Part shown: piece by piece, positions 1 to 7,344 of the stretch | Numbering within the stretch: position 1 is the first letter of the stretch | Layout of the letters: each line of letters begins with the position of its first letter | NCBI RefSeq assembly: GCF_030541005.1 | Contig: NZ_JASSVM010000012.1 | Location: 1-48,798 of the forward strand | Direction of reading: 5' to 3' | DNA from: Marinobacter sp. SS5-14b | GTDB taxonomy: Bacteria; Pseudomonadota; Gammaproteobacteria; Pseudomonadales; Oleiphilaceae | DNA length: 48,798 nt | Program-made: the position numbers and the translations under genes | Notes under the pieces: generated by a model | Databases searched by the model: none | Seen by the model: only the letters and a program-made list of their open reading frames with translations | What the model was told of the DNA's origin: nothing

Positions 1-687
1 GCTGGTCTGGTGATATCCGAAACTTCAGCTTGCCGGAATCAGTCACTCTGAACCCGGAAAAGGCGGCCAATTGTTAAAGAGCTGATGACTTAAACGCGAC
101 ATCTACGTTGACAGACTCCGGTTTTGCCGGATCCGTAAGGGGGAGGATGCAGGTAGTCCACTTTGGTTGACTGGAGTTAATGATGTAGCCGAGTTGCAGA
201 GCCCTACCGGAATTGTGGTATCGATGGGTGCGTAAAAATCTATTCTAGCCATAACTTATTAGCCTCCGAACTTCTCCATCCCGCTTAGCTATCAATGCAC
301 TTCTGTCGACCTGCAAGCGGAGACGATTACTTTTCAGCCACTCTTCTACCATGCTCCAGACTCGAATCGGGCAAGAAGCTCGGAACGACGGTAAAGTCAG
401 GCCATCTAAGCGACGTTGATGACAAACATGAGCAGCACCGATACCCATTTTTTCAGAGATAAAAGGCCCTGTGTCGCCGGAAAGGTGTGTTTTTTGCTCG
501 CCTTTCAGCACACAGAAGGAAAATCAGGAGGGTTTATCTGACTTACTCAACTAAAGTAAATCGTTACTATGAGATCCAACACTATTCATTTAGGGCGTAA
601 GACCAGACGGCATGGGAGAACATGCTTGACTAATCCCAGAATGAAAATCAGGGATTCAACATCCAAAAACTGCATGAGGGGCTATGT
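1..687. other. Stretch without a supportable gene
   Basis: No convincing coding region, RNA gene, integrase or repeat is visible here. The only sizeable open frame is an 88-codon minus-strand frame (about 245-511) that would need a GTG start, has no Shine-Dalgarno sequence and has no recognisable domain. Together with the broken genes that follow, the stretch looks like eroded accessory DNA. Confidence 0.5.
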
Positions 688-834
688 ATGTGGGGTAACT
701 TCTTCGTATTGCTTTTGATGTTCTCGGCGGCCCTAGCCGCGCCGGCGTCACTCATTGCCTGCTTGCTGCTGAGATCAAGTGCCAGGTTCGGCGGGAAATC
801 CTCGAAATATCTGAGTCTTCTGCCTCAGACTTAA
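688..834 (+). CDS. Small hydrophobic protein (48 aa), possible membrane peptide
   Basis: A short ATG-started frame preceded by an AGGGG sequence six bases upstream. Residues 5-29 are almost entirely hydrophobic (Phe, Leu, Val, Ala, Ile), consistent with one transmembrane helix or a signal-like segment, followed by a short basic, serine-rich tail. The family is not recognised. It lies alone on the plus strand amid degraded DNA and could be a chance frame; the ribosome binding site and the single clean hydrophobic block are the only support. Confidence 0.35.
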   Translation: MWGNFFVLLLMFSAALAAPASLIACLLLRSSARFGGKSSKYLSLLPQT

Positions 835-1057
835 TTTACAAAAATCCGTCTTGACGCAACCCGGCGGCCGGTTACTTTTCTGAGACCCCGGCTTTTAAAG
901 AGTCATTAAGCCATTCCATCAAGACAAATCATCACCTTCAGAGGCCCGAGATGGCTGGCTTATTCCATGACGCGAAAATATCTTGACGGATATCCGCGCT
1001 TACCTTGATTGAACGACAGCATCCTCAACCAATATCAAGGTTGGCCGACAGCATGCA

Positions 1058-1372
1058 TCAACTGAAGTCTCCCCACGCAATTTTCTGAATCGCAGAAGCT
1101 ACTAAGGAGCAGCCCTCATCAGTACCCAGCAGGTCGAAAGGTTTCTCACCATCGAGCGCCGGAACAGGGCTCTGTAGCCACTTGAACGCAAGCTCCTAGG
1201 ATTCAAAAACCCGTATCGCCTGGAGAATAACATCCGCCGCTTGCTGTGTGATTTCCTGCTCCAGGCCAACTGGCACCATCTGATCCCACTCTCGAAGTGC
1301 CTCTGGCATTGGGGCACTCAGGTCACACTGGGCCACCAGATCACTCAAGCTGTAGCGTTTACGATCTGTCAT
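1058..1372 (-). pseudogene. ParS/MbcA-type antitoxin remnant (DUF2384) with in-frame amber stop
   Basis: Read through, this is a 104-residue protein. Residues after the stop match the toxin-binding C-terminal region of Xre/MbcA/ParS antitoxins: KWLQSPVPAL, then DGEKPFDLLGTDEG and a final helix ending in GDFS. A TAG codon at 1196-1198 splits the frame after 58 codons, with no change of frame across it. The N-terminus (RYSLSDLVAQCDLSAPMP) instead resembles the C-terminal tail of PemI/MazE-like antitoxins, so the gene may be a deletion chimera as well as nonsense-mutated. It begins four bases after the stop of the upstream 79-aa gene. No RES-type toxin, the usual partner, follows. Amber suppression or a functional 58-aa product cannot be excluded. 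Confidence 0.6.
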
Positions 1373-1376
1373 CGTC

Positions 1377-1616
1377 TTACCTTCGATTTCCTTTTCGGCC
1401 GCGTATCACCGCGGCTTGCATCGCTCCAGTCTCTTGGCTGGAGAACCTGTCGAGTGGTTGGTATTCACCATCCCACTCCTGAGCACGTCGGTACCGGACA
1501 ACCTGTTCTGAGGTGAGCTCGACAATATCGTCGAACCCCGTTTCGTAACCCTCAACCAGCACAGGCGTTTCCGGCGGCAGTAATTTCAGATGTTCAATCA
1601 GTTCTTCCGCTGTCAT
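1377..1616 (-). CDS. Small acidic conserved-type protein (79 aa)
   Basis: An intact short gene with a strong AGGAG ribosome binding site seven bases before the ATG, 28 bases downstream of the metallophosphoesterase gene. The N-terminus (MTAEELIEHLKLLPPETPV) has the look of a small conserved hypothetical family that begins with an amphipathic helix and a Pro-Pro-x-Thr-Pro-Val strand; the C-terminus is basic (RGRKGNRR). There is no catalytic motif. The position directly before a decayed antitoxin suggests it belongs to a toxin-antitoxin neighbourhood, but its sequence is not that of a known toxin. Function unknown. Confidence 0.6.
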   Translation of the reverse strand: MTAEELIEHLKLLPPETPVLVEGYETGFDDIVELTSEQVVRYRRAQEWDGEYQPLDRFSSQETGAMQAAVIRGRKGNRR

Positions 1617-1644
1617 TCAAACTCCTTGGTCAAATACGACCTTG

Positions 1645-2277
1645 TCATATCTCTACCACGACAGGCTCATTTTTGGGTTCGTAGCGAGCGGTACAGGTGC
1701 TGGCATTGATCAGTCTCGTGCTTCCCCGCCAGTATTCCCCGTAGCCCTCGTGGATATGGCCAAAGATGTGCGCTTTGAGTGAGAGTTGCTGGATTCGGTG
1801 AAGCAAATCAACGCATCCGACATTCTGGCATTTGAACCCCAGGTTGACCTCATCTCCAATGCCGTGAGGCGGGCCGTGGGTGATGAGAACATCGGTGTTG
1901 TCCGGAATGCCTTGCCAATTTTCGTACAGCGGCTCACCACGCTCCAGCATGAACGCCCAATCCATGAAAGTCGGCGTCCAGGGGGATCCCCAAAATCGTA
2001 TGCCTTCAATCTCGACGCCGCTGTTTTCCAGGTATATGGCGTTGGTCAAAGCCTGCCTGGCCAGATCTGGCGTCTCCTGAAAGGCCCAGTCGTGATTGCC
2101 TGCAATCACAATCTTATGGCGATGCGGCAGCGTTCCGAGCCAGTCATTGAGCTCTTCGATGTTCTCCAGTGTTCCCTGTCCCAGGCTGTCGCCCGCATGA
2201 ACAAGCACGTCGCCATCGGGAATCTCCGGAATACGACGGTGCAGACTGTGGGTGTCGGATATGCAAACCAGCTTCAT
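1645..2277 (-). CDS. Calcineurin-like metallophosphoesterase (210 aa)
   Basis: A cytosolic metal-dependent phosphoesterase of the calcineurin-like superfamily. The metal-binding blocks are in order: ISDTH (residues 6-10), HAGDS (27-31), GNHDW (60-64), THGPPH (about 134-139) and FGHIHEGYG (about 172-180), so all five signature motifs are present and the protein should be active. Length is normal for the small single-domain members, which act on phosphodiesters or nucleotides; the substrate cannot be read from the sequence. A GAGGTGGGAG site lies before the ATG. It is 24 bases downstream of the exonuclease gene on the same strand, probably in one transcript. Confidence 0.85.
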   Translation of the reverse strand: MKLVCISDTHSLHRRIPEIPDGDVLVHAGDSLGQGTLENIEELNDWLGTLPHRHKIVIAGNHDWAFQETPDLARQALTNAIYLENSGVEIEGIRFWGSPWTPTFMDWAFMLERGEPLYENWQGIPDNTDVLITHGPPHGIGDEVNLGFKCQNVGCVDLLHRIQQLSLKAHIFGHIHEGYGEYWRGSTRLINASTCTARYEPKNEPVVVEI

Positions 2278-2301
2278 ACTCCCACCTCTATTGGCAAGGT
2301 G

Positions 2302-2988
2302 TTAACTCCCGGCTTTATCCCGAATCGCTCGATCCATTTCTTCAATTGTCACGACCTTCTTTGATTGAATATATCCTTTTAGCGGCAGCGACTCGGGCGG
2401 AGTCAATAGGTCGCTTTCCAGCGACCAATCCATATAGGGTAGTAGTACTCTGGCCATGTTGCGCGCATCGTCTACACCGCGGTGGTGGTGCCCCTCAAAG
2501 GTCAGGTTGTGATAGGCCAGTGCGTGGGCAAGGCCATTTTTTCTCTTTTGTCCGGTGGTGCGTCGCCAAATCCTCTTCAGGTTCAGATGCGGATACCCCA
2601 TGAAGACAGGCACCGCGCCCATACGTGCACCTTGAGCTTTGATATGCAGACGATCGTAGTTGCCCCAACTGCACCAGATGAACTCTTCCGCTGGGACACC
2701 AAGCCACTCATCCATCGCCTCGATAGCATTTGAATAGACGGGCGCGTCATCCACCATCGGTTGGCTGATCCCTGTCAGTTCGGTGCAGAATTCACTGAGC
2801 AGCGGAGTCTCCACAGGGCGCACAAGAAACGACCGACTGTCCAGCAACTCCCCTTGCCGTATGGCCACGGCGCAACCGAACTCAATAATTTCCATATTGT
2901 GGACACTTTGTGGCTCGCCCTCCGGGTTTAACCGGGAATCCCAGCAGGTGGCCTCGAGATCTACGATCAGCAGTTTGCCGTTATTCAT
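2302..2988 (-). CDS. DEDDh-family 3'-5' exonuclease (228 aa)
   Basis: A member of the DnaQ-like RNase T/exonuclease superfamily. ExoI shows as IVDLEATCWD (residues 8-17) with the catalytic Asp and Glu, ExoII as CSWGNYDRLHIKAQG around residue 110, and ExoIII-epsilon as HHHRGVDDARNMARV around residues 165-180 with the His and Asp of the DEDDh subclass. The layout resembles the KapD/ERI-1-type exonucleases, which trim RNA or single-stranded nucleic acid 3' ends. The start codon overlaps the stop of the upstream 64-aa frame by eight bases. The substrate in this context is unknown; a role in nucleic-acid clean-up alongside the downstream phosphoesterase is only an inference. Confidence 0.85.
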   Translation of the reverse strand: MNNGKLLIVDLEATCWDSRLNPEGEPQSVHNMEIIEFGCAVAIRQGELLDSRSFLVRPVETPLLSEFCTELTGISQPMVDDAPVYSNAIEAMDEWLGVPAEEFIWCSWGNYDRLHIKAQGARMGAVPVFMGYPHLNLKRIWRRTTGQKRKNGLAHALAYHNLTFEGHHHRGVDDARNMARVLLPYMDWSLESDLLTPPESLPLKGYIQSKKVVTIEEMDRAIRDKAGS

Positions 2989-3175
2989 GTCGCAGCACCT
3001 TTGTCACTCTATCCAACACTTGGTGAACCGGCATCAACGGCACCTGACCGGTTTTTGCCAGAGTATCAATCCGGAGCTGGTTGCCCATCACGCTTTGTAC
3101 CCAATCCACCCCGGGCGGATTGGCAGCAAAAAATCGGTGCGGGGTCAGTCGCATGTTCATCAATAAATACCACAT
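2981..3175 (-). CDS. Hypothetical small protein upstream of the exonuclease (64 aa)
   Basis: A short frame whose TAA stop sits inside the exonuclease start region (an ATGAATAA overlap of eight bases), the arrangement expected of translationally coupled genes. Possible starts are the ATGs at 3175, 3160 and 3154; none has a good Shine-Dalgarno sequence, so the true start is uncertain. The product is basic, with a Pro-Pro-Gly-Val-Asp-Trp segment and an amphipathic C-terminal helix. No family recognised. It could be the tail of a truncated longer gene, because upstream DNA is degraded. Confidence 0.4.
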   Translation of the reverse strand: MWYLLMNMRLTPHRFFAANPPGVDWVQSVMGNQLRIDTLAKTGQVPLMPVHQVLDRVTKVLRHE

Positions 3176-3295
3176 GTAGGTATATTGCCTTTTACCAACA
3201 ACAACATATGGTTACAGGCTAGCAATGCCGATCAAAAAACACCAGCATTGATAAGAGCCCGGAATTCTCAAGGAGAAAGCGCTGAAATAGTTCAG

Positions 3296-3405
3296 CTACG
3301 CGAGGGCTCTGCGCTCAACCAGTTCCGCATGGCGTCCCCACGCTTTATCTGGCCAGACACCGGGTGCCCCAAGTTGTGCCAGAAAGGTTTCAAGCGCCCC
3401 GAGTG
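3296..3405 (-). pseudogene. C-terminal protein remnant, family unknown
   Basis: About 35 codons on the minus strand read like a genuine protein end (LETFLAQLGAPGVWPDKAWG and onward to a TAG at 3296-3298), with normal codon choice. No start codon or longer frame is present: upstream the frame runs into a 7-bp tandem repeat. It is probably the 3' end of a gene lost by deletion. No family recognised. The stretch between it and the 64-aa gene (3176-3295) holds nothing else visible. Confidence 0.25.
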
Positions 3406-3425
3406 GAGAGTGGAGAGTGGAGAGT
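3401..3425. repeat. Short tandem repeat, three copies of GAGTGGA
   Basis: Three perfect consecutive copies of GAGTGGA followed by a partial fourth (GAGT). A 7-bp unit changes reading frame with each copy, and it interrupts the minus-strand remnant beside it. It may be a slippage scar at a deletion junction. Confidence 0.7.
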
Positions 3426-3486
3426 ACAAAGTGCCGTTAGGCCGGTAATATATGGAATCGGCATTATTATCGCTCTGCGAGGGCCA

Positions 3487-3726
3487 TTATGTTCGTCCAT
3501 TCTTGGGCTGCTCTCGATCCTCCATAAAGTCGTCACTGACGCCTTCAGAGTCAAACCACTCGTCCCAAACCGGGTCGGTCGGCCGATCATAGCGTTTGAC
3601 AGAACCTTTGAGGCGCTCCAGAGGTGTAAGCTCCTGAGGCAACGGCTCGGCGAGCTCATCGGCATGGGCGGTGTGGGGATTGAGGCCTTCCAGTAGTTCT
3701 TTTTCCGTTGGTCGCTTTGTTTTCAT
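3487..3726 (-). CDS. Antitoxin-like small acidic protein (79 aa)
   Basis: A short acidic protein beginning with Lys-rich residues then PTEKELLEGLNPHTAHADEL, a pattern seen in the C-terminal, toxin-binding tail of VapB/MazE-like antitoxins, followed by an acidic, tryptophan-containing tail (DPVWDEWFDSEG). There is no N-terminal AbrB or ribbon-helix-helix DNA-binding domain, so it may be truncated or an orphan that kept the neutralising part. No PIN or other toxin gene adjoins it; both flanks are gene remnants. The antitoxin assignment is tentative and rests on the short motif alone. Confidence 0.4.
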   Translation of the reverse strand: MKTKRPTEKELLEGLNPHTAHADELAEPLPQELTPLERLKGSVKRYDRPTDPVWDEWFDSEGVSDDFMEDREQPKNGRT

Positions 3727-4012
3727 CTCGGGACATGCTCCGTGTTGCCTGCATCAAACCTCAAGGCTTACCAGAGGAGGCCACCCTCCCCCAGCTTCAG
3801 ATCATTTTGCAGAACATTGGCCCAGGAGTGAACCCGCTTACCCTGAATCGGCTTATGACCACTGAGAACGGTGATCTGACGCTCGGCAACCGCTGCTTAA
3901 GCCCAAGGGGTTCTCGCCTCAGGCCATGATCCCTCCGAAGTTGAAACACTCGCCAGAGACATCTCCGGGCAGGTATGATTCAACAACAAATCTGGGCAAA
4001 TTTGGAGGCAGT
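3727..4012. other. Non-coding stretch with a minus-strand protein remnant
   Basis: Minus-strand codons 3896-3768 read as a protein-like tail (VLSGHKPIQGKRVHSWANV, ending GEGGLLW and a TAA at 3768-3770), but a stop precedes them immediately and no start is available. This is another broken 3' end of unknown family. A plus-strand frame across the same bases (3708-3929) has no ribosome binding site or recognisable features and was set aside. Confidence 0.3.
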
Positions 4013-4156
4013 ATGAACATGGCAGCCGCCCTCATCGGCTATGGAAGCTTTGTATTGTCGCTCTTGGCCATCGGAATTATTGGTTACTGGAAAGCAGAGT
4101 CCTTAGAAGCCTGGGCAAAAGCTAAGCTGGAGCATCGGCACACAGACCACCACTGA
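4013..4156 (+). CDS. Single-pass small membrane protein (47 aa)
   Basis: The start was moved to the ATG at 4013 because a perfect GGAGG lies four bases upstream; a longer frame from 3926 has no such site. Residues 4-22 form one hydrophobic helix (ALIGYGSFVLSLLAIGIIGY), followed by a charged, histidine-rich cytoplasmic tail (KLEHRHTDHH) that could bind metal. Family not recognised. It lies about 100 bases before the next membrane-protein gene on the same strand. Confidence 0.55.
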   Translation: MNMAAALIGYGSFVLSLLAIGIIGYWKAESLEAWAKAKLEHRHTDHH

Positions 4157-4257
4157 CTGGCACCGGATATTTGTCTGCAAGTATTCTGAGAATTGAAGCT
4201 GACTGCCTTAAATCTAATCACCTCTTCAAAAAACCAACTCCAAAACTGGGAGCATTC

Positions 4258-4755
4258 GTGCCTTTCACGCCAATCCACATGGGGCCAGGAATAGCAGCAA
4301 AGGCCCTTTTGCAAGGAAGTTTCAGTTTGATGGTTTTTGGTTGGGCCCAAATCGTCATGGACATCCAGCCATTACTTGTTCTGATAACAGGAGAAGGCAC
4401 ACTTCATGGTTTTTCTCACACATACGTCGGTGCAAGTTTGCTTGCTGTTGTATCGGCACTCTCCGGTAAATATCTCTCCGAAATAGGGCTTTATGTTCTC
4501 GCTCTAAATCCGGAGCGAGATGTTGTCATCAGATGGCCGGTTGCATTTTTCTCAGCTTTCATCGGAACTCTCAGCCATGTTCTCCTGGACAGCATCATGC
4601 ACGCTGACGTTCAGCCTTTCCTCCCGGTGACAACCGATAACGCTTTCCTGCAGTTGATCACGGTCGATGCACTTCATAAATTCTGTTTTTACAGCGGGCT
4701 GGCCGGCGGTGCCGTTTTTTTTGCTATACATTTTTGGCGACGCTTTAATCGGTGA
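4258..4755 (+). CDS. Multi-pass membrane protein with PFTPIHMGPG N-terminus (165 aa)
   Basis: The GTG at 4258 is preferred over the upstream TTG at 4171: a GGGAG lies six bases before it and the protein then begins VPFTPIHMGPGIAAKA, a typical N-terminus of a family of small integral-membrane proteins distantly related to YdjM/LexA-regulated metal-dependent hydrolase-like proteins. Four hydrophobic segments are visible, with His residues (PIHMG, HGFSHTYVG, LSHVLLDSIMH) in positions typical of that membrane family. Metal binding is plausible, activity unknown. The gene is convergent with the operon that ends at 4991; the 235 bases between hold nothing recognisable. Confidence 0.65.
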   Translation: MPFTPIHMGPGIAAKALLQGSFSLMVFGWAQIVMDIQPLLVLITGEGTLHGFSHTYVGASLLAVVSALSGKYLSEIGLYVLALNPERDVVIRWPVAFFSAFIGTLSHVLLDSIMHADVQPFLPVTTDNAFLQLITVDALHKFCFYSGLAGGAVFFAIHFWRRFNR

Positions 4756-4990
4756 ACCACGACAGATAGCTAAATGGAGCGTCGCAGACTCAGCTCCAAA
4801 GATGCGCATTAGCCGATGGGGGTCGATATATGTATAGGAAGGCTCTGAATTCATTGCAGGGAGGGACTCACACTTATAGGTGGCGCCCTGATGCTTTAGT
4901 GGAGCGAAGAAAGGTATCACCCTGACATTATCGCTGATCGTTGGGTGGCAGGACACCACAGCCTCACAATATTGATAGATATTGGCCTCG

Positions 4991-6103
4991 TTAACTTCCC
5001 GGATACCGCTCCCAAAGCCCATCGTCCTCCATATAGGAATGCCACTCCTGGCACGTCCACAAATCGGACGCAACGGGCTCAATAACCTCCCGAAGCTCCA
5101 ACGGCTCCAGCCACCGATGCGGAATCACACCGGTGCCGTGCATGGCGCCAAGAATATTCCCGGTGATAGCCCCCGTGGAGTCTGAATCCCCATCGTGATT
5201 CACCGCCAGCACAATGCCCTGCTCCAAACTTTCAGCCACCAGGGCGCAATAAACAGAAATCGCCAGTGCTTCCTCTGCGACCCAGCCTTCGCCGAGTTCC
5301 TGGATAGCGATATGGTGTGGCTTGTCGGATTGGCTCAGTTCAACCGCCTTATCCAGAGCCGCCAATGTCTCTTCGTGACCGCGCTCTGCAACCAGTAATG
5401 TCTTGGCGGCAGCCAGAGCATCCAGCAGAGTTTTGTCGTTCAATAACTCAAAGATCAAAACAGCCAGTACGCCACCGGTCAGATACCCGCTGGGATGGCC
5501 GTGGGTGAGGCCGGCGCACATACACCCATCTTCAAATGCCCTTTCCAGGCCGGAGTTACCGTTGAAGGTCCGCCAGTAAAGCCCTACCGGAGCCACCCGC
5601 ATTACCCCGCCACAACCCTTACTGTCATTGCCGGGGGTCTCTGGAACGCCCGGGTAATCCCGCAGCGCACTCAGGCACGTCATTCCGGGAGCACGCTGGC
5701 TGTGCAGCTCTCGCTGTTGAAACAACCAGCCGTCTTTCTCTGTGGTTACCGCACGACACTCGTGGCCCTGTGTTACCAACCAGCGCAGATAGGCATTGGC
5801 AACTGTGTGGTCGAAACCTGCAATGCCTTTACTTATTCCCCGCATTCGCCCCCGCAACAGGCCTTCTGCGGTGAACAGAGTCATTTGGGTATCGTCGGTT
5901 ATCTTGCCTTTGCCACCATAGGCCGGGGCGTAGTCGGTTATGCCGTCAGGGCCAAAGCGGCTCAGAATTTCAGCGCGGGATATGAACTCAACGGCGGCAC
6001 CGAGGGCATCGCCTATGGCGCCGCCGAGGAGGCAGGCGATGTAGTGGTCACTCATGCTCGCATCACAGTCGATAAGAGGTGACCTTTGCGATTGATCCAT
6101 CAT
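4991..6103 (-). CDS. ADP-ribosylglycohydrolase (DraG-type, 370 aa)
   Basis: Removes ADP-ribose from proteins, nucleic acids or small molecules, using a binuclear Mg centre. The family motifs are present: GGAIGDALGAAVEF near residue 28, KGKITDDTQMTLFTAEGL (about 70-87) with the metal-binding TDDT, the HGHPSGYL block around residue 200, and NHDGDSDSTGAITGNILGA (about 304-322) with the DSDSTG metal ligands. All expected ligands are retained, so the enzyme is probably active. The ATG at 6103 overlaps the stop of the upstream UDG-like gene (ATGA). It is the last of three coupled genes behind a putative WYL operator, which suggests inducible removal of ADP-ribose marks. Confidence 0.88.
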   Translation of the reverse strand: MMDQSQRSPLIDCDASMSDHYIACLLGGAIGDALGAAVEFISRAEILSRFGPDGITDYAPAYGGKGKITDDTQMTLFTAEGLLRGRMRGISKGIAGFDHTVANAYLRWLVTQGHECRAVTTEKDGWLFQQRELHSQRAPGMTCLSALRDYPGVPETPGNDSKGCGGVMRVAPVGLYWRTFNGNSGLERAFEDGCMCAGLTHGHPSGYLTGGVLAVLIFELLNDKTLLDALAAAKTLLVAERGHEETLAALDKAVELSQSDKPHHIAIQELGEGWVAEEALAISVYCALVAESLEQGIVLAVNHDGDSDSTGAITGNILGAMHGTGVIPHRWLEPLELREVIEPVASDLWTCQEWHSYMEDDGLWERYPGS

Positions 6104-6867
6104 CTTGCTGCATCCTGGGTTGGTAAAGCATTCTCGAGAGAGCGCTTAACTCTCGCTATAACTTCCTCTCTGTATTCACCATGCCCATGCGTGGCCCGCG
6201 GATGAGCAATCCGAAAACAAACACTACCGCCGCCGTGGAACCCCCAAAGTTTCCTGGGTATCACTGGATCAACGTTTTCATAACCGTCGAAATGATCATT
6301 GAATAGGCTTCGAATGATTGGATCAACCTGATCGTACCCGGTGGCAAAAATAATGAAGTGCGGTTTGAGCTGTTTGATCTGCGCCGCAAGCAACTGATTG
6401 GAAAGCCTGACCACCTCTGAAAGCTCACCGGCAGGTCGGCCTATCGGTGACCGACCATCGTAATCCCAGGCAAAGAGGTTCGCGTACACCAGAGCTTTGG
6501 CATCCAGATCCAGCTCTCTCGCCAACCGGAAATAATATTGCTTGAAGCGACTGCTCGTCTTGGTGACAACACGACCGCTGGCACTGAGTTCGAGATGATT
6601 AGAGTATCGATCCACAGCCTCGCTAACGATCTCCCTCGTGGCCCCACGCTCATTCGCCTTGATTACGCGTCGAATAGTGTTTCTACCGTTTTTGGTGTTC
6701 CAACCTGCGGTTTCACGCCCGACCAGCATCACCTTCGGGTGACTTCCCCAATATTCCTCAAAAGGGAGCGGTAGAAACACACCCGAGTATTTGTCTTGTG
6801 TCAGGTCAAAATACTCAGACTTCACTCCTGCGAGTATTCTTTCATAGTCACTAATCAGTTCTTTCAA
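6100..6867 (-). CDS. Uracil-DNA-glycosylase-like protein (255 aa)
   Basis: The pattern fits the UDG superfamily fold: a first strand and loop VMLVGRETAGWN (about residues 46-57), the LVYANLFAWD block (about 125-134), a central strand PHFIIFATGYDQVD (about 170-183) and a C-terminal IAHPRATHGH block (about 224-233) where UDGs carry the His-Pro-Ser leucine loop. The exact catalytic residues of classical UDGs are not conserved, so the true reaction (base excision, or binding of modified nucleotides) is open. It overlaps both neighbours by four bases, between a small unknown protein and an ADP-ribosylglycohydrolase, implying one coupled module. Confidence 0.5.
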   Translation of the reverse strand: MKELISDYERILAGVKSEYFDLTQDKYSGVFLPLPFEEYWGSHPKVMLVGRETAGWNTKNGRNTIRRVIKANERGATREIVSEAVDRYSNHLELSASGRVVTKTSSRFKQYYFRLARELDLDAKALVYANLFAWDYDGRSPIGRPAGELSEVVRLSNQLLAAQIKQLKPHFIIFATGYDQVDPIIRSLFNDHFDGYENVDPVIPRKLWGFHGGGSVCFRIAHPRATHGHGEYREEVIARVKRSLENALPTQDAAR

Positions 6868-7211
6868 TACTCAGCACCCCGGTAGCTGGAGAGGTGGGTC
6901 GATCCATCCGGCAACCACTCAATAGTCAATCCGCCGTTGCCAATTCGAACGATGCCCTCATTGCGCGGGCATTGCTCACATTCGGCACGGTAAACCAGGA
7001 AGCTATCGAGCAACTCCATGAGCTGAATTTTGAAACCAGAGCCTGAGACCTGATCCAAAATCTCATCCTCTATGGTCCATGACGTGCCGCTCAACCGGTT
7101 TTCATCATCTGCACAAAAGATTACTTCACCTTTTGAGCCAACGATGTCTCGATGCTGTTCCGCCAACATCGAGAGGCGGGTTTGTTCAAAATCTCCATCG
7201 TAATTGGGCAT
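6864..7211 (-). CDS. Hypothetical protein with a CxxC pair (115 aa)
   Basis: First gene of the three-gene operon. A GAGGA site lies a few bases before the ATG, and the stop overlaps the UDG-like start (ATGA). The N-terminal half is acidic and helical; residues about 77-80 form ECEQC, which with one further polar residue might bind metal, and the C-terminus forms predicted strands (GGLTIEWLPDGSTH). No family recognised. Its constant coupling to a UDG-like protein here suggests a partner or regulator of that protein. Confidence 0.65.
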   Translation of the reverse strand: MPNYDGDFEQTRLSMLAEQHRDIVGSKGEVIFCADDENRLSGTSWTIEDEILDQVSGSGFKIQLMELLDSFLVYRAECEQCPRNEGIVRIGNGGLTIEWLPDGSTHLSSYRGAEY

Positions 7212-7284
7212 GGCTAATCCTCATCAAACAGTGCAAAAGCGTCAGTTTCGCAGTAGTAGTGAAGCTAGACGCTACATCAGCTTT

Positions 7285-7301
7285 CCGACAACCAATGTCG
7301 C
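7285..7301. promoter_or_regulatory. Putative WYL-regulator operator (CCGACA-N5-TGTCGC)
   Basis: A 17-bp inverted repeat, CCGACAACCAATGTCGC, 74 bases upstream of the start of the 115-aa gene and hence of the UDG-like/ADP-ribosylglycohydrolase operon. It differs from the perfect copy at 41178-41194 at one of twelve half-site positions and has the same 5-base spacer. That it is bound by the WYL protein encoded at 42930-43937 is inference. Confidence 0.55.
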
Positions 7302-7344
7302 TTAATGCCATAGCCTGCTTGAAGGAATATACATACGGGCAACG

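Noticed and set aside
245..511. Minus-strand frame of 88 codons
   Set aside because: GTG start, no ribosome binding site, composition not protein-like, no recognisable domain.
4552..5082. Minus-strand frame of 176 codons spanning the 4756-4990 gap
   Set aside because: It overlaps both the membrane-protein gene and the end of the ADP-ribosylglycohydrolase gene and its sequence is not protein-like.
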